This document shows, piece by piece, positions 24,592-35,141 of a DNA stretch of 64,000 nt; positions within the stretch are counted from its first letter, which is position 1; each line of letters opens with the position of its first letter. The notes below the pieces were generated by a model. It was not told where the DNA came from. It saw only the letters and a program-made list of their open reading frames with translations, and made no database searches. Both the position numbers and the translations under genes were made by a program. Origin of the DNA: Thermoflexus sp. (GTDB lineage: Bacteria; Chloroflexota; Anaerolineae; Aggregatilineales; Aggregatilineaceae); contig DYGX01000010.1 of the NCBI GenBank assembly GCA_020724465.1, forward strand, positions 1-64,000, in the 5' to 3' direction.

Positions 24592-25635
24592 ATGCGGCAG
24601 GTGTGGGTGACGCGCGCCGGTGGGCCAGAAGTCCTGCAGGTGCAGCGCGCACCGCTGCCTGACCCGCTGCCCGGCGAGGTGCGCATCCGCGTGGCAGCAA
24701 TGGGCGTGAATTTTGCCGATATCATGGGCCGGCTTGGCATCTATCCCGACGCGCCCCGCCCCCCATATATCCCCGGCTACGAGGTCGCCGGGACGGTGGA
24801 CTTCGTGGGCGACGGGGTCGATCCCGCGCTGATCGGGCAAGACGTGCTGGCGCTGACGAAGTTCGGCGGGTACAGCGAGGCAGTTTGTGTGCCCGTTTTG
24901 TTTGTGTTGCCGCGCCCGCCCGGCATGACAGTCGAGCAGGCGGCCGGGTTTCTCGTGCCATACCTGACGGCCTACGCCGCGCTGGTGGCGCTGGCGCGCG
25001 TGCGTGCGGGCGATGCGGTGCTGATCCACGCGGCGGCAGGCGGAGTCGGACTGGCAGCGGTCGATCTATGCCGCAGGGCGGGCGCGACGGTCTATGGGAC
25101 CGCGTCTGCCCCCAAGCACGATTTTCTGCGCGAGCGCGGGGTCGCGCATCCGATCGACTATCGCCGGGTCGATTTCGAGCGGGCGGTGCGCGAGCTGACC
25201 GGCGGGCGTGGTGTGGACATTGTGCTCGACTCGATCGGCGGGCGGTCGTGGCTGAAGAGCTTCCGCTGCCTGGCGCCTGCCGGGCGAATTGTGTTGCACG
25301 GGGTCTCGGCGATGGCCCCCGGCCCGCGCCGCTCCCTGCGGGCAGCGGCACGGGTGTTGCTCACCACCCCGTGGATCGCCTTTAACCCGATCGCCCTCAC
25401 CAGCGCCAACAAAGGCGTGATGGGCGTCAACCTGGCGCATCTCTGGTCGCATGCCGCCGCGGTGCGCGGCTGGGCCGAGACGCTGGTCGACTGGTTCGAG
25501 GCGGGGGACCTGCGCCCGCACGTCGGGGGCGTGTTCGACCTGGCGGACGCGGTGGAAGCACATCGCCTGCTTCAGCAGCGGCGCAATATCGGCAAGGTGG
25601 TGCTGCGCGCGGCGCCTGACGCCGCTAGCGATTGA
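24592..25635 (+). CDS. Zinc-free quinone oxidoreductase-like MDR protein
   Basis: A 347-residue medium-chain dehydrogenase/reductase of the NADPH:quinone reductase type. The N-terminal GroES-like half has MGVNFADIMGRLGIYP and GYEVAGTVDFVGDGV; the nucleotide motif is HAAAGGVGLAAVDLC. The Cys/His ligands of zinc alcohol dehydrogenases are missing. The ATG at 24592 (AAAGG 7 bases upstream) is preferred over an in-frame TTG at 24571. It probably shares a transcript with the membrane glycosyltransferase. Its last 11 bases overlap the convergent response regulator. Confidence 0.9.
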   Translation: MRQVWVTRAGGPEVLQVQRAPLPDPLPGEVRIRVAAMGVNFADIMGRLGIYPDAPRPPYIPGYEVAGTVDFVGDGVDPALIGQDVLALTKFGGYSEAVCVPVLFVLPRPPGMTVEQAAGFLVPYLTAYAALVALARVRAGDAVLIHAAAGGVGLAAVDLCRRAGATVYGTASAPKHDFLRERGVAHPIDYRRVDFERAVRELTGGRGVDIVLDSIGGRSWLKSFRCLAPAGRIVLHGVSAMAPGPRRSLRAAARVLLTTPWIAFNPIALTSANKGVMGVNLAHLWSHAAAVRGWAETLVDWFEAGDLRPHVGGVFDLADAVEAHRLLQQRRNIGKVVLRAAPDAASD

Positions 25636-25984
25636 GCAGTTCGGTGATCGTCTCGCGGAACGTGCGGATATTGACCGGCTTGCCGAGGAAGACATCGGCG
25701 CCGGCGCCCGACGCGATCCGCTCGCCTTTGGGGTGGGCCGACAGGACCACAACCGGCGTGTCGCGCAGCGTCTCGTCCGCCCGGATCGCGTTGAGCACGC
25801 TGTCACCCGGCGCCGACGGCATCATCAGATCGAGGATCACCAGGTCCGGCGGGTCAGCGCGCATCATGGGCAGCGCGTCGGCGCCATTCAGGCAGCGGAT
25901 GACTTCATGTTTCAGCGGGCGCAGGGCGATCTCCAGCATCATGATCAGGGATTCGTCGTCTTCTACAATGAGAATGCGCGCCAT
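25625..25984 (-). CDS. Single-domain response regulator (CheY-like)
   Basis: A 119-residue stand-alone receiver domain. The acidic pocket is E8-D9-D10, the phosphorylation site D52 in LVILDLMMP, the switch Ser in VVLSAHPKG, and the lysine in LGKPVN. With no output domain it must act by protein contact or in a phosphorelay. No histidine kinase is adjacent; the orphan kinase at 11442-14060 is one candidate. The 3' end overlaps the quinone oxidoreductase by 11 bases. Confidence 0.92.
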   Translation of the reverse strand: MARILIVEDDESLIMMLEIALRPLKHEVIRCLNGADALPMMRADPPDLVILDLMMPSAPGDSVLNAIRADETLRDTPVVVLSAHPKGERIASGAGADVFLGKPVNIRTFRETITELLNR

Positions 25985-26075
25985 AATTCAATCGCCTACC
26001 ACAGTGTAACGTCGCATAACACCAGAGTCTGAGACTGATTGTAAGTACGCGGGCGGTGGGGCGCAACTGCGGCGG

Positions 26076-27011
26076 CTAAGGGCGCAGCGCCGCGCGCAGA
26101 GTCCAGCGCCAGACGGCCCAGATCACCCCCTCGCGCACCAGCAGCGTGAGCAGCGCGATCACCAGCGCGGTGCCAAACGGCAGCTCTGCCAGATAGACCA
26201 CAATCGGCCCGAACAGCAGCAGAAGCATCTCGGTTTCGATCAGCGAGCGCGAGACCGGGAGATGCTGCGTGACGATCAATAGCCCGATCCCCGTATCCAC
26301 CGCCGTGATCAGCAGCGCTGTGATCACGGCCGCCGGCGCCGCCATCCGCACCGTTGAGCTGCGCGCGCTGACCGCCAGCGACGACAACGCCACCAGCATC
26401 ATATACTGCGCGCGATCCGCGATGAACAGGCTGCCGCTGAGAACCGGGAGCAGCAGCGTCATCCCGCAAACGAGCGGGGCGGGCAGGTCGCTGAGAGACT
26501 CACTCTCGAACGAGACGAAGATCAGGCTGCCGACGCCGATCATGATCGCGCCGATGAGGGTCAGGGCCATCACGCCGCGTGCCAGATGGCGCAGCCACCA
26601 CAGCGCCCCGGCGGCCTTGCCCAGCACGATCGCTTCGATATCCAGCGGTGTGGTGCGCAGGGTGTGCCAGGTTCGCTGCTCGCGCTCGCGCACGACGACC
26701 GGCGCCAGCGTCAGGCTGAGCAGCAGCAGCCAGCCCAGGACCAGCGGCACGAACAGAATCAGCAGCGTATCGGCATAAAAGGCCACCAGCAGGCTGAGGT
26801 AGCACAGCAAACCGCCAAGCGTCAGCGTCAGGCCGCTGGACTGGAGCGCGCGCGAGAGATACCGCTGCCACAGCGGCTCGTGCTGGATCTCGCGCATGAA
26901 GACCGGGTTCTCGATCGCATTCCAGAAGTTTGTCAACTGGCGGAAGAGCATCCAGGAAGACATGCCGTCGGCCCTGCTCGCGGATTTGCGCATCTGCTTT
27001 AACCCGATCAT
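26076..27011 (-). CDS. ABC-2-type permease-like membrane protein
   Basis: A 311-residue protein with about seven to eight membrane helices. The N-terminal ENPVFMREIQ and the loop VVREREQRTWHTLRTTPLDIEAIVLGK match ABC-2 permeases of the NPVLxREL/RExExGTWxLLLxTPL kind. No ATPase gene is beside it, so the ATP-binding partner would be encoded elsewhere. The next gene downstream, DUF554, is on the same strand but has its own promoter upstream of 27803. Substrate unknown. Confidence 0.7.
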   Translation of the reverse strand: MIGLKQMRKSASRADGMSSWMLFRQLTNFWNAIENPVFMREIQHEPLWQRYLSRALQSSGLTLTLGGLLCYLSLLVAFYADTLLILFVPLVLGWLLLLSLTLAPVVVREREQRTWHTLRTTPLDIEAIVLGKAAGALWWLRHLARGVMALTLIGAIMIGVGSLIFVSFESESLSDLPAPLVCGMTLLLPVLSGSLFIADRAQYMMLVALSSLAVSARSSTVRMAAPAAVITALLITAVDTGIGLLIVTQHLPVSRSLIETEMLLLLFGPIVVYLAELPFGTALVIALLTLLVREGVIWAVWRWTLRAALRP

Positions 27012-27056
27012 ACACCTGCCTGCCTCGACACTACGCGCGGCCTGAGCCGCCGCCGC

Positions 27057-27803
27057 TTAGAACGGATAGAGGTTGATGCCGAGCACCTGCCCCGCGGCAA
27101 CCAGCGCCGGGGCGATGATCAGCGCGGGCAGAAAGTTCGCCACGCGCGGCTTCTTGATGTCGAGCAGCATCAGCGCCAGCCCGATCAGAATCAGCCCGCC
27201 GACGGCCGTCATCTCGTTAACCATCGCGTCGCTCATGAAATCGCCGGCCAGGCTGCCAAGCAACGCCAGCCCGCCCTGCACGCTGAGGATCGTCAGGACG
27301 CTGAACATGACGCCGATCCCCAGGCTGGACGCAAACGCGATCGAGGCGAACAGGTCCAGCACGCTCTTGATCGCAAGCTGCTCGAAGCCGATCGCCAGCC
27401 CCATGCCGTCCTGGATCGAGCCGGCGAAGGTCAGCGGGCCGACGCAAAAGACCAGGCTGGCGGTCACAAAGCCCTGGATGAAGCGCGCGCGCCGCACCCC
27501 GAGGTCGTTTGGCTGCCCGGTGGCCGACGGGCGCTCGAAGCGGCGGTGCACCCACGCCGCCAGCCCCTCAAGCCGGGCGTCGAGCCGCAACAGCTCGCCC
27601 GTGATCACGCCGCTGACCAGCGCGATCAGCGGGATGATCACGTTACCGGTTTCTCCGGCGTTGCTCACCCCGACATAGGCGGTGACCAACCCGAGGCCGG
27701 TAATTACTGATTCTTGTATACGAGGTGGCAGCCGCCCACCGACCACCAGTCCGAGCGCGCTGCCCAGCAGCACAGTGAACGCGTTAAGCAGAGTGCCCCA
27801 CAT
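27057..27803 (-). CDS. DUF554 family membrane protein
   Basis: A 248-residue integral membrane protein of the DUF554 (YdfK/YqgA) family. The N-terminus MWGTLLNAFTVLLGSALG and the motif CVGPLTFAGSIQDG are characteristic. Function is unknown; transport has been suggested for the family. The ATG at 27803 is chosen because AAGGAG lies 7 bases upstream and the TATAAT box at 27841-27846 falls inside any longer frame. Confidence 0.9.
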   Translation of the reverse strand: MWGTLLNAFTVLLGSALGLVVGGRLPPRIQESVITGLGLVTAYVGVSNAGETGNVIIPLIALVSGVITGELLRLDARLEGLAAWVHRRFERPSATGQPNDLGVRRARFIQGFVTASLVFCVGPLTFAGSIQDGMGLAIGFEQLAIKSVLDLFASIAFASSLGIGVMFSVLTILSVQGGLALLGSLAGDFMSDAMVNEMTAVGGLILIGLALMLLDIKKPRVANFLPALIIAPALVAAGQVLGINLYPF

Positions 27804-27840
27804 CCGGATGCTCCTTCTCGAGCGCGGCGCAGCGCAGGCC

Positions 27841-27846
27841 ATTATA
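27841..27846 (-). promoter_or_regulatory. -10 element of the DUF554 gene
   Basis: A perfect TATAAT on the minus strand 38 bases before the ATG at 27803. No clear -35. Confidence 0.45.
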
Positions 27847-27892
27847 GCCGCAGGCGGCCCGGCGCGGGAGCGGCTTGCCCGGCAGAAGCGAC

Positions 27893-27923
27893 AAAAACAG
27901 GCCGCGTCGCGCGACGCGGCCTG
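27893..27923 (-). terminator. Terminator of the trypsin-like protease gene
   Basis: CAGGCCGCGTCG-CG-CGACGCGGCCTG (27898-27923) is a perfect inverted repeat with TTTTTG on the minus-strand side, 27 bases past the protease stop. Confidence 0.8.
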
Positions 27924-27949
27924 TCGGTGTGCGGCGCAATGACGGATGA

Positions 27950-28759
27950 CTAGCCCAGGAAGCTGTTGATCCAGGCCTGGTCGTCGGGGGTATCGATCCG
28001 GTAGCCGCCGCCGTTCCCGACGCAGTTCGGGTTGACGCCGAACGACGTCACCGCGGCGATCTGGTTGGTGTCGCCCCAGAAGATCGGGCCGCCCGAGTCG
28101 CCAAAGCAGGTGCCGCCCGAGTGCGCCTTGCCGGGGTTGTTCGTGAAGACTACCGCCACGCCTTCCGGAATGCCGAACGTGCCCTTGACGCCGATCAGCT
28201 TGGTCGTCGCGCGGTAGCGCACCAGGTCAGCCTGGACGTCGTTGGGATTGGGCACAATGCTCTGCAGGCCGTAGCCTACCGGCGTGAAGTCCTGCTCCTG
28301 CAAGCCGCGCTTGGTCGCCAGCTCGTCCAGCAGCCCAATGGGCGCCAGGGTGCCGGTGCCTCGATCAACCGGCTGGCTCAGAATCACGATACCAAGGTCG
28401 TGCAGGTAAAAGGCATTGGGGTTGAATTCAGGATGCGTGTAGATTGCCGCAAACTCAATGCCTGTGCCGCCCGAGAACGGATAGCCGTTGCCGGGCCGGC
28501 CTGCTCCCACGTCCGCGTCGAACCACACGCGCCCGCCCGAAGTGCCATACGTGCAGTGACCCGCCGTAAGCATCACCGTTGAAGACAGCAGCGTGCCGGA
28601 GCAGCGCCAGGCCGGGCGTCCACCCACGTCAAACACCATCAGGCCCACATAGGGATGGCCTTCGCCATCAGGGGTTCCCCAGGTGATCGCGCTGGCTGGC
28701 ACAACCAGCACCAGCGCCAGGACCAGGGCTATCGCAAACAATGTTCCTTTTTTCAGCAT
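27950..28759 (-). CDS. Secreted trypsin-like serine protease (S1 family)
   Basis: A 269-residue exported protease. A signal peptide (LFAIALVLALVLVVPASA) is followed by a chymotrypsin fold with the full catalytic triad: His in LTAGHC, Asp in LHDLGIV, Ser in GDSGGP (H74, D127 and S228 when counted from the upstream in-frame start at 28777). There is little propeptide. The ATG at 28759 is preferred, with GGAGG 5 bases upstream. The last residues (PDDQAWINSFLG) form the usual C-terminal helix. It has its own promoter (28843-28872) and terminator. Confidence 0.93.
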   Translation of the reverse strand: MLKKGTLFAIALVLALVLVVPASAITWGTPDGEGHPYVGLMVFDVGGRPAWRCSGTLLSSTVMLTAGHCTYGTSGGRVWFDADVGAGRPGNGYPFSGGTGIEFAAIYTHPEFNPNAFYLHDLGIVILSQPVDRGTGTLAPIGLLDELATKRGLQEQDFTPVGYGLQSIVPNPNDVQADLVRYRATTKLIGVKGTFGIPEGVAVVFTNNPGKAHSGGTCFGDSGGPIFWGDTNQIAAVTSFGVNPNCVGNGGGYRIDTPDDQAWINSFLG

Positions 28760-28842
28760 TGTGACCTCCATGAGCAATCTGCGCGCCCGGAGTCCATTCC
28801 CAGTAAAATTCCTCCAGGCGGTCCACCCACTTTTCTACAGAA

Positions 28843-28872
28843 ATGATATCCTAAACCGTATTGCGATTTCAA
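28843..28872 (-). promoter_or_regulatory. Promoter of the trypsin-like protease gene
   Basis: Minus-strand TTGAAA (28867-28872), 18 bases, TATCAT (28843-28848), in a clearly AT-rich stretch. Confidence 0.55.
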
Positions 28873-28929
28873 ATATTACACTTAAGACGGGCGAATTTAC
28901 GTTTGGCGCCGGCAAACGCTCCTGGTGCG

Positions 28930-28964
28930 AAAAAGAGAGGCGTGCCCCCACAGGGACGCGCCTC
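28930..28964 (-). terminator. Terminator of the SH3/LysM gene
   Basis: On minus, GAGGCGCGTCCC pairs with GGGGCACGCCTC (28937-28964, one mismatch and one wobble), followed by CTTTTTC. It lies 30 bases past the stop. Confidence 0.75.
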
Positions 28965-28993
28965 CGATTCCACGGCGAGACCGGGTGCGAGAG

Positions 28994-29755
28994 CTAGGGG
29001 ATGCGCAGCACCTGCCCGGCATACACCCAGTACGGGTAAGCGATCCCGTTGGCCGCCGCGATTGTCAGCCAGTTCACGCCGTAGCGCAGGCCGATGCGGT
29101 AGAGATTCTCACCAGCCTGCACGACGTGCGTGCGATAGGCGGGCGGCTGAGGCTGCGGCGCGGGCGGGACGTACACGCCCTCGACCGGCAGATTGCCCTT
29201 GGGGTAGGCCGTCAGGATATAGGTGCCGTTCAGCCAGCCGATGACGCCGTCGCTCAGCCGCACCTTGAGCCAGATCGTGGCCGAGTCCCGCGCCAGTAGA
29301 TCGACCTGCGCGCCGCGCGGCAGCGCCCGGATCCGCGGGAAGCTGATGCCCGGCCCCTGGCGCACGTTCAGCGCGCCCGTGTTGACCGTTCCGACAGCCG
29401 GAACCGGCACCGGAGCGGGCGAGGGGATGGTGCTGCTGTCAACGGGCAGCGTGGCGAGCGGGTAGACGGTGTAGACGTAAGGGCGGCTGACCCAGCCCTG
29501 CACGCCGTTGTCGAGCGCCACCTTCAGCCACGACGTGTTGGCGTTGCGGGCCAGCAGGGTGAGCACAGTGCCGCGATAGACCGAGAAGACCACCGGATAA
29601 TTGACACCGGGGCCGCTGCGCAGATTCAGCGCGCCCGTGTTGACGGTTGCCGTTGGGGCCTGTGCCGAGGCGCCGCGCACCGGCATCAGACCGAGAACCA
29701 GCGTGGCGACCAGCGCCAGCGCCAGCAGAGTGCTTACCCGTCGATACGCCTTCAT
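28994..29755 (-). CDS. Exported protein with two SH3b domains and a LysM domain
   Basis: A 253-residue secreted, probably wall-bound protein. A signal peptide ends near ASAQA. Two SH3b repeats follow, each starting TVNTGALN(L/V)R and running through the GW motif (VQGWVSRPYVY and VIGWLNGTYIL). A C-terminal LysM domain (HVVQAGENLYRIGLRYGVNWLTIAAANGI...QVLRIP) should bind peptidoglycan. No catalytic domain is present, so it may be an adaptor or coat protein. The ATG at 29755 has GGAGG 5 bases upstream; the promoter at 29805-29833 excludes the longer frame. Confidence 0.9.
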   Translation of the reverse strand: MKAYRRVSTLLALALVATLVLGLMPVRGASAQAPTATVNTGALNLRSGPGVNYPVVFSVYRGTVLTLLARNANTSWLKVALDNGVQGWVSRPYVYTVYPLATLPVDSSTIPSPAPVPVPAVGTVNTGALNVRQGPGISFPRIRALPRGAQVDLLARDSATIWLKVRLSDGVIGWLNGTYILTAYPKGNLPVEGVYVPPAPQPQPPAYRTHVVQAGENLYRIGLRYGVNWLTIAAANGIAYPYWVYAGQVLRIP

Positions 29756-29804
29756 GCTTTCCTCCGCTTTGGTTGCGCTTTGCCTTATCGTACCTGTTAC
29801 CCTC

Positions 29805-29833
29805 AGTGTAGGATAAAACTGGACTGAACTCAA
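29805..29833 (-). promoter_or_regulatory. Promoter of the SH3/LysM gene
   Basis: Minus-strand TTGAGT (29828-29833), 17 bases, TACACT (29805-29810). The -10 is the same as that proposed for uvrA. Confidence 0.55.
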
Positions 29834-29894
29834 GCAAGCGCCTTAAATCAGCGTGAAAGGCGTGTGCCAAGCGACGGTCTGGCGTAGGGAAACG

Positions 29895-29923
29895 AAAAAG
29901 GGGCGCCTCGTTGAGGGCACCCC
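29895..29923 (-). terminator. Terminator of uvrA
   Basis: On minus GGGGTGCC-CTCAACGA-GGCGCCCC (29900-29923, one wobble pair) followed by TTTTT, 23 bases after the uvrA stop. Confidence 0.8.
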
Positions 29924-29945
29924 GTGTGTGGTTTCGCGCTGGCGG

Positions 29946-32888
<2,943 letters not shown>

Positions 32889-32982
32889 ACAGGCTGATGA
32901 CCTCGTGAAAACTCACCACTGGCAGGGCAAAGAGCGCCGCCCAGGGCGCTCTGCGAGGGTGCGAGACGAACGGATGTGTCAG

Positions 32983-32994
32983 GAACGATTGTTC
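32983..32994. promoter_or_regulatory. LexA/DinR-type SOS box upstream of uvrA
   Basis: GAAC-GATT-GTTC matches the GAAC-N4-GTTC core of the Gram-positive LexA (DinR) operator. It lies just downstream of the uvrA -10, covering the likely transcription start, where a repressor would block RNA polymerase. uvrA is a classical SOS gene. Confidence 0.65.
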
Positions 32995-32997
32995 TAT

Positions 32998-33026
32998 AGT
33001 GTACTGTCACACCCGCGCCGAGTCAA
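32998..33026 (-). promoter_or_regulatory. uvrA promoter
   Basis: Minus-strand TTGACT (33021-33026), 17 bases, TACACT (32998-33003). Transcription would start near 32991, inside the SOS box, leaving a leader of about 100 bases before the ATG. Confidence 0.6.
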
Positions 33027-33336
33027 CCGGCGCCACCTTAAAATCTGGCGGCAAGGCATCGAGTGATTTTACCAGATGGCGAGTATGTCAACAATGTGTG
33101 ACACGGATTCTGCGCGAACTCTAATGTGGCGTGCGCGATCTCAAGGCTTCCATTGAGGAGAAACTATACAACTAATAGAAATCATGATTTAATTGGATCA
33201 TCTTGCTGACTGCAACCATTCCCCTCACAGCCCCCCTCCTGGCTGCAGACAATACACCCGGTCCGGAATCCACGAGTTGCTCGCCCCATTGGGTTGTCTG
33301 AGTCGGTCCTGCTTCTGCTGCAATTTGGAGGCCTCC

Positions 33337-33930
33337 ATGCTTGCGAAACGCTTGTTTGCCGGGCTGTTGGTTGTCGGGTTGGCTCTAATCGGCGCGGTGC
33401 CAGCCGTCGCTGGCGGACCCGATCATTTCAAGGCTGAGGTCGTGGGCAACGACATCTACTATTGCGACACGGATGGGGTCTATGAGCTTGGCCCCGACGC
33501 CGACGGCAACGGCTTCCCTGATTGGGCGACCGGCGCTGAACACGAGGTTACAGGTGCGTACACCGTGCACTTCCGCGCCCACTTCTTCTACGATAAGGAG
33601 GGTCACCTGGCGCGGAGTTGGTACCATGGCGTCTTGGAGTGGACCATCACGAACCCAGACACTGGCGAGTTCATCACCGAAAAACAGACATTCGTCGATC
33701 AGGAGGAAGCGGGCCAGTATATCACGAACCATTCCTGGCACGTGAAGTTGCCGGGGGAGGCCCCTGCGTTTCAAGACGTGGGGCGTGTCATCTTCAATGC
33801 TGAGACCTGGGAGGTTGAGTTCATCGCCGGGCACCATCCGTCCCTTGAGATGGGCGGTCCCGACTACTGCGCGCTCCTTGGGGCGGGCACCTGGATCGCA
33901 TACAGCTACACCGAATATATCGAGTCGTAG
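33337..33930 (+). CDS. Secreted protein of unknown function
   Basis: A 197-residue exported protein: signal peptide to about residue 26 (LFAGLLVVGLALIGAVPAVAG), then a beta-rich domain with conserved-looking aromatic and acidic patches (YYCDTDGVYELG, YTVHFRAHFFYDKEGHLARSWYHG, TNHSWHVKLPG). I do not recognise a family. The start is fixed by GGAGG 5 bases before the ATG at 33337; that site is part of the palindrome GGAGGCCTCC. It lies between uvrA (divergent) and a tRNA gene (opposite strand). Confidence 0.78.
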   Translation: MLAKRLFAGLLVVGLALIGAVPAVAGGPDHFKAEVVGNDIYYCDTDGVYELGPDADGNGFPDWATGAEHEVTGAYTVHFRAHFFYDKEGHLARSWYHGVLEWTITNPDTGEFITEKQTFVDQEEAGQYITNHSWHVKLPGEAPAFQDVGRVIFNAETWEVEFIAGHHPSLEMGGPDYCALLGAGTWIAYSYTEYIES

Positions 33931-34030
33931 CCGGCATTCCGGCGCCGGCGTGCACTTAGCCTGGAAAAGCGATTGGCAGGACGCAGAGAATGCGATTTCA
34001 GGAAGGGGACGCCCGCGAGAGAAAACGCTG

Positions 34031-34104
34031 TGGGTGACAAGGGACTCGAACCCCTGACCTCTTCCTTGTAAGGGAAGCGCTCTGACCAACTGAGCTAGTC
34101 ACCC
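34031..34104 (-). tRNA. tRNA-Val (anticodon UAC)
   Basis: A 74-base cloverleaf on minus: acceptor GGGTGAC/GTCACCC, D-stem GCTC/GAGC with loop AGTTGGTCA, anticodon stem CTTCC/GGAAG with loop CTTACAA (anticodon TAC), and T-arm AGGGG-TTCGAAC-CCCTT (one G-U). CCA is not encoded. It reads GUA, plus other Val codons by wobble. Confidence 0.96.
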
Positions 34105-34170
34105 GTCTGCATCGGATTATACCGGGGCAGGCAGGCGCGTCAAGGCCCATGCACGCCGGGTATATGCGAG

Positions 34171-34176
34171 TATAAT
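34171..34176 (+). promoter_or_regulatory. -10 element giving a leaderless transcript
   Basis: A perfect TATAAT ends 7 bases before the ATG at 34184, so transcription should start at or within a base or two of the start codon. No room is left for a normal leader. Confidence 0.5.
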
Positions 34177-34183
34177 CAGGGGC

Positions 34184-34999
34184 ATGACCCAATGGATCGT
34201 GCCCCGGCTGTCGTTTCTGCTTGCGGGATTGGCGCTGGCCGTGCTACTGGCCGCCGCCTTTCTGATCTACAGCGCGGCGCAGCGACCGGTCGCGCCGCTG
34301 CTGCCGGTCCATCACCTGACCTGCGGCGAGCCGGTTACCATGCGCGCCGAAAATTACAACTGGCTCGGCGGCACACGCCGCGATAACGATGTCGAGCTGG
34401 CGCGGCTCGATTTCTGCGATCCGGTCCATGTCATCCGCGCAGACGGCAGGCACGAGATCTGGTTCTGGATGTCCGTTGAGATCACCGGGCAGGTCTTCCC
34501 CTACGCGAGCTGGGGCTATCCCTGGGTCGATGTCGAGACGCCTTTCCCGGCAGATTTCCGCGAGCGCCGCAATCCCTGGTGGCAGCCGCGCACTGCGATC
34601 CGCGCCCTGCCGGCGGAAGTCACCTACCTGGGCGGGGATGGGGTCGCCTGCCCGGTACACGAGGCCAACGCGCGCGGGCTGAACACCTTTTTCTACCGCG
34701 AAGAAGGGTTCCAGCTTCCGCTGGGAACCACCCACAGCGGCTGGGTTTGCCTTTATTTCGACAACGGGCGCAGCGTGCCCCAGGCGTTTACCGTCATTGT
34801 CCAGCCGGATCGCGCGCGTATCACCCAGTGGGTCGATCGCTTCTATGTCACGGACAACGCCGAGGTCTACGGCCAGCCGCCGATCCCAACCATCAGCGAG
34901 GACGCGCTGTGCGCCTATGCGCGCTGGTTCCACCCGGAGACGATCCAGCCCGGCGGCGCGTGCGACACCCCGCGCGAAGCAGAGCCGGGCAGCAGCTAG
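34184..34999 (+). CDS. Single-pass membrane protein with outer domain, unknown function
   Basis: A 271-residue protein: one N-terminal membrane helix (about 9-31, LSFLLAGLALAVLLAAAFLIYS) and a roughly 235-residue outer domain. That domain has five cysteines (LTCGEP, LDFCDP, GVACPV, GWVCLYF, GGACDT) plus DALCAY, suggesting disulfides, and aromatic-rich strands (EIWFWMSVEITGQVFPYASWGYPW). No family is recognised. The mRNA seems leaderless. It stands between tRNA-Val and the DUF362 gene. Confidence 0.76.
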   Translation: MTQWIVPRLSFLLAGLALAVLLAAAFLIYSAAQRPVAPLLPVHHLTCGEPVTMRAENYNWLGGTRRDNDVELARLDFCDPVHVIRADGRHEIWFWMSVEITGQVFPYASWGYPWVDVETPFPADFRERRNPWWQPRTAIRALPAEVTYLGGDGVACPVHEANARGLNTFFYREEGFQLPLGTTHSGWVCLYFDNGRSVPQAFTVIVQPDRARITQWVDRFYVTDNAEVYGQPPIPTISEDALCAYARWFHPETIQPGGACDTPREAEPGSS

Positions 35000-35073
35000 C
35001 GGGGGCAGGGGCGTTTCGCGGCAGCCGTAGCCGTTCCGCAGCCTAATCGTGTATCGACAGGTCCGGCTGCGGC

Positions 35074-35082
35074 TGCTATACT
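35074..35082 (+). promoter_or_regulatory. Extended -10 promoter of the DUF362 gene
   Basis: TG-C-TATACT (35074-35082), 60 bases upstream of the ATG. No good -35. Confidence 0.45.
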
Positions 35083-35141
35083 CAGAGGCAGAATAAACTA
35101 AGAGCCTATCAGTAAATTGGCCCGAGGAGGGACCGGCAGCT

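Larger units (their letters stand above)
32889..33336. other. Divergent intergenic region between uvrA and a secreted protein
   Basis: It holds the uvrA promoter and SOS box (32983-33026). An AT-rich stretch (33060-33210) includes TGTCA-N8-TGACA (33088-33105) and a possible -10 (CTATACAAC near 33165) for the plus-strand secreted protein. No extra gene is supported: the open frame reaching back to 33193 lacks a ribosome site. Confidence 0.5.
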
